Position numbers and translations under genes: made by a program
Shown: positions 5,178-6,703 of the stretch, in pieces
Position numbering within the stretch: position 1 is the stretch's first letter
Layout of the letters: every line of letters begins with the position of its first letter
Assembly (NCBI GenBank): GCA_019420405.1
Contig: JAHZHF010000170.1
Location: forward strand, 1 to 6,703
DNA: 6,703 bases
Origin: Clostridiales bacterium
Lineage (GTDB): Bacteria; Bacillota; Clostridia; Lachnospirales; Lachnospiraceae
Reading direction: 5' to 3'
The notes under the pieces: model-generated
Told to the model about the DNA's origin: nothing
Databases searched by the model: none
The model's input: only the letters and a program-made list of their open reading frames with translations

Positions 5178-6703
5178 TCAGCCTTCCTTTTCTGCATATT
5201 TTTTTATATTTGAAGCATTCGCCAGCTTTGTCACCTGACCGTCTTTTACGACAATCAGAGTAGGCGCCTGCATCACTCCGTATTTATTCACCAGATCCAT
5301 ATGCTCTTCCGCATCCACAAGCTCATAGGGAATATGAGCCTTCTCAAGAGAATTTACCGCTATCCGGCAGTTCGGACATGTCTTTGTCGTAAAGAGGAAC
5401 GTGCGTATTCCGTCATCAGCGTGATTTTGCATACTGTCTCCGGCATGCTGATTCTGAACCGCGCTTTCCGCTGTCTTTGCCGCCTCCACGGCTGCCCGGG
5501 TCCTGGGACGCATATGAGAACTCGTAATATCATAAACCCTGCGCTCTTTGTACTCCTGAGTCTTTCCGTCATTCCAGTTCTTCACCGGCCTGTAATAGCC
5601 TGTAATACGGCTGTAAACCTCAGCCTCCTCGCCGCAGTAAGGACATTTAAACTGTTCTCCCGTGAGATAACCGTGATTCTTGCAGATTGAATACGTCGGC
5701 GACATGGTATAATATGGCAGTTTATAGTTTTCTGCAATCTTCCGCACGAGAGCCGCTGCCGATCTCCAGTCCGGAAGTTTCTCTCCCAGGAAGGTATGGA
5801 ATACCGTTCCCGATGTATAGAGAGTCTGAAGTTCATCCTGAATGTCAAGAGCCTCAAAAACATCCTCCGTATATCCCACCGGAAGGTGAGAACTGTTGGT
5901 ATAATACGGAGTGCCGTTTTTCTCCGCCGCAGTTACGATATCCGGGAACTGTTCTACATCATGTTTGGCAAGCCGGTATGTGGTGGACTCCGCCGGAGTC
6001 GCTTCCAGATTATAAAGGTCTCCGTACTCTTCCTGATAGTCCGAGAGCCGCTCTCTCATGTGAGTCAGTACCTCTTTTGTAAATTTCTGAGATGCCTCAT
6101 GAGTAAGATCCTGGCGGATCCACTTTGCATTCAGGCAGGCCTCGTTCATTCCGATCAGGCCAATGGTTGAAAAATGATTTTCAAATGTCCCCAGATATCT
6201 CTTCGTATACGGATACAGCCCTTCATCCAGCAATTTTGTGATAACTGTACGCTTAATATGCAGAGATCTGGCGGAAATATCCATCATCCGGTCCAGCCTC
6301 TTATAAAATTCTTCCTCATTTTCGGACAGGTATGCAATTCTGGGCATATTGATTGTCACAACCCCGACAGAGCCCGTACTCTCCCCGCTCCCGAAAAATC
6401 CTCCGGATTTCTTTCGCAGCTCCCGCAAATCCAGTCTCAGTCTGCAGCACATGCTGCGCACGTCGCTCGGCTCCATGTCGCTGTTTATATAGTTTGAAAA
6501 ATATGGAGTGCCGTACTTTGCCGTCATCTCAAAGAGAAGCCTGTTATTCTCCGTCTCAGACCAGTCAAAATCCCGGGTGATGGAATAGGTCGGGATCGGA
6601 TACTGGAAGCCGCGTCCTTCCGCATCCCCTTCAATCATAGTCTCTATGAATGCCTTGTTGATCATATCCATCTCTTCTTTACATTCTCCATAGGTGAAAT
6701 CCA
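5178..6703 (-). CDS. nrdD: Anaerobic (class III) ribonucleoside-triphosphate reductase with fused C-terminal redoxin domain (5' end outside window)
   Basis: This is the C-terminal 507 residues of the oxygen-sensitive glycyl-radical enzyme that makes dNTPs from NTPs. The frame is open to the window edge (DFTYGECKEEM...), so the ATG at 6671 is internal. Numbering from that Met: PIPTYSITRDFDW (25-37); the predicted thiyl-radical region SMCCRLRLD (73-81) with adjacent C75 and C76; GVVTINMPRIAYL (103-115); a probable zinc site C330-x2-H333 and C343-x2-C346; and the glycyl-radical glycine G358 in YSRITGYYRPVKNWNDGK. Most NrdD proteins end soon after this glycine. Here a polar, alanine-rich linker (about 390-421) leads to a redoxin domain (422-497) with CPNC (432-435) and a cis-proline APT (469-471). 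The stop lies 1 nt before trxB, so a NADPH-TrxB-redoxin-NrdD electron path is likely. The activase gene nrdG is not in the window. Confidence 0.95.
   Translation of the reverse strand, partial: DFTYGECKEEMDMINKAFIETMIEGDAEGRGFQYPIPTYSITRDFDWSETENNRLLFEMTAKYGTPYFSNYINSDMEPSDVRSMCCRLRLDLRELRKKSGGFFGSGESTGSVGVVTINMPRIAYLSENEEEFYKRLDRMMDISARSLHIKRTVITKLLDEGLYPYTKRYLGTFENHFSTIGLIGMNEACLNAKWIRQDLTHEASQKFTKEVLTHMRERLSDYQEEYGDLYNLEATPAESTTYRLAKHDVEQFPDIVTAAEKNGTPYYTNSSHLPVGYTEDVFEALDIQDELQTLYTSGTVFHTFLGEKLPDWRSAAALVRKIAENYKLPYYTMSPTYSICKNHGYLTGEQFKCPYCGEEAEVYSRITGYYRPVKNWNDGKTQEYKERRVYDITSSHMRPRTRAAVEAAKTAESAVQNQHAGDSMQNHADDGIRTFLFTTKTCPNCRIAVNSLEKAHIPYELVDAEEHMDLVNKYGVMQAPTLIVVKDGQVTKLANASNIKKYAEKEG
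5182..5190 (-). promoter_or_regulatory. trxB ribosome binding site inside the nrdD 3' end
   Basis: On the minus strand, AAAGGAAGG ends 5 nt before the ATG at 5176 and overlaps the last sense codons of nrdD. It decides between possible trxB starts: the upstream ATG at 5197 is preceded only by A/T-rich sequence. Ribosomes ending nrdD would uncover or reuse this site. Confidence 0.75.

Noticed and set aside
5177..5197. Upstream ATG for trxB giving a 309-residue protein overlapping nrdD by 20 bp
   Set aside because: There is no Shine-Dalgarno before it, while a strong one precedes the ATG at 5176, where homology to other TrxB proteins begins.

Overview
The window looks like a chromosomal housekeeping segment from an anaerobic Firmicute, most likely a gut Lachnospiraceae relative (Blautia, Dorea or Coprococcus type). 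This rests on an MsmK-type sugar ABC ATPase, a CdaR/PucR-type regulator, a small two-helix membrane protein resembling the clostridial DUF6106 family, an oxygen-sensitive class III (glycyl-radical) ribonucleotide reductase, strong AGGAGG-like ribosome binding sites and a moderate GC content. The assignment is by recognition of the proteins, not by a database search.

Left part, plus strand (1-2083): the C-terminal 171 residues of an MsmK/UgpC-type ABC transporter ATPase, cut by the window edge; a 146-bp intergenic stretch with two structured segments and a clear intrinsic terminator; then a PucR/CdaR-type regulator and a 166-residue membrane protein separated by only 2 bp and so probably translationally coupled. 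A long stem-loop (2094-2138) closes this block where it converges with the minus-strand genes.

Right part, minus strand (6703 down to 2158), in order of transcription: the C-terminal 507 residues of anaerobic ribonucleoside-triphosphate reductase (nrdD, 5' end outside the window) with a fused redoxin domain at its C terminus; thioredoxin reductase (trxB), starting 1 nt after the nrdD stop; a strong hairpin; then a good sigma-A-type promoter followed by phosphopentomutase (deoB) and DeoD-type purine nucleoside phosphorylase (deoD), 26 bp apart. There are therefore two minus-strand operons, one making deoxyribonucleotides anaerobically and one salvaging purine (deoxy)nucleosides.

Functionally, NADPH electrons probably pass from TrxB to the CPNC redoxin tail of NrdD, giving a reductase with its electron donor built in. 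DeoD releases purine base and (deoxy)ribose 1-phosphate, and DeoB isomerises the sugar phosphate to the 5-phosphate for central metabolism. No mobile element, CRISPR array, tRNA or rRNA was seen, and no stretch over 300 bp lacks a gene. I found no evidence of a wholly undescribed system. The most interesting features are the NrdD-redoxin fusion coupled to trxB, and the uncharacterised membrane protein coupled to the PucR-type regulator.
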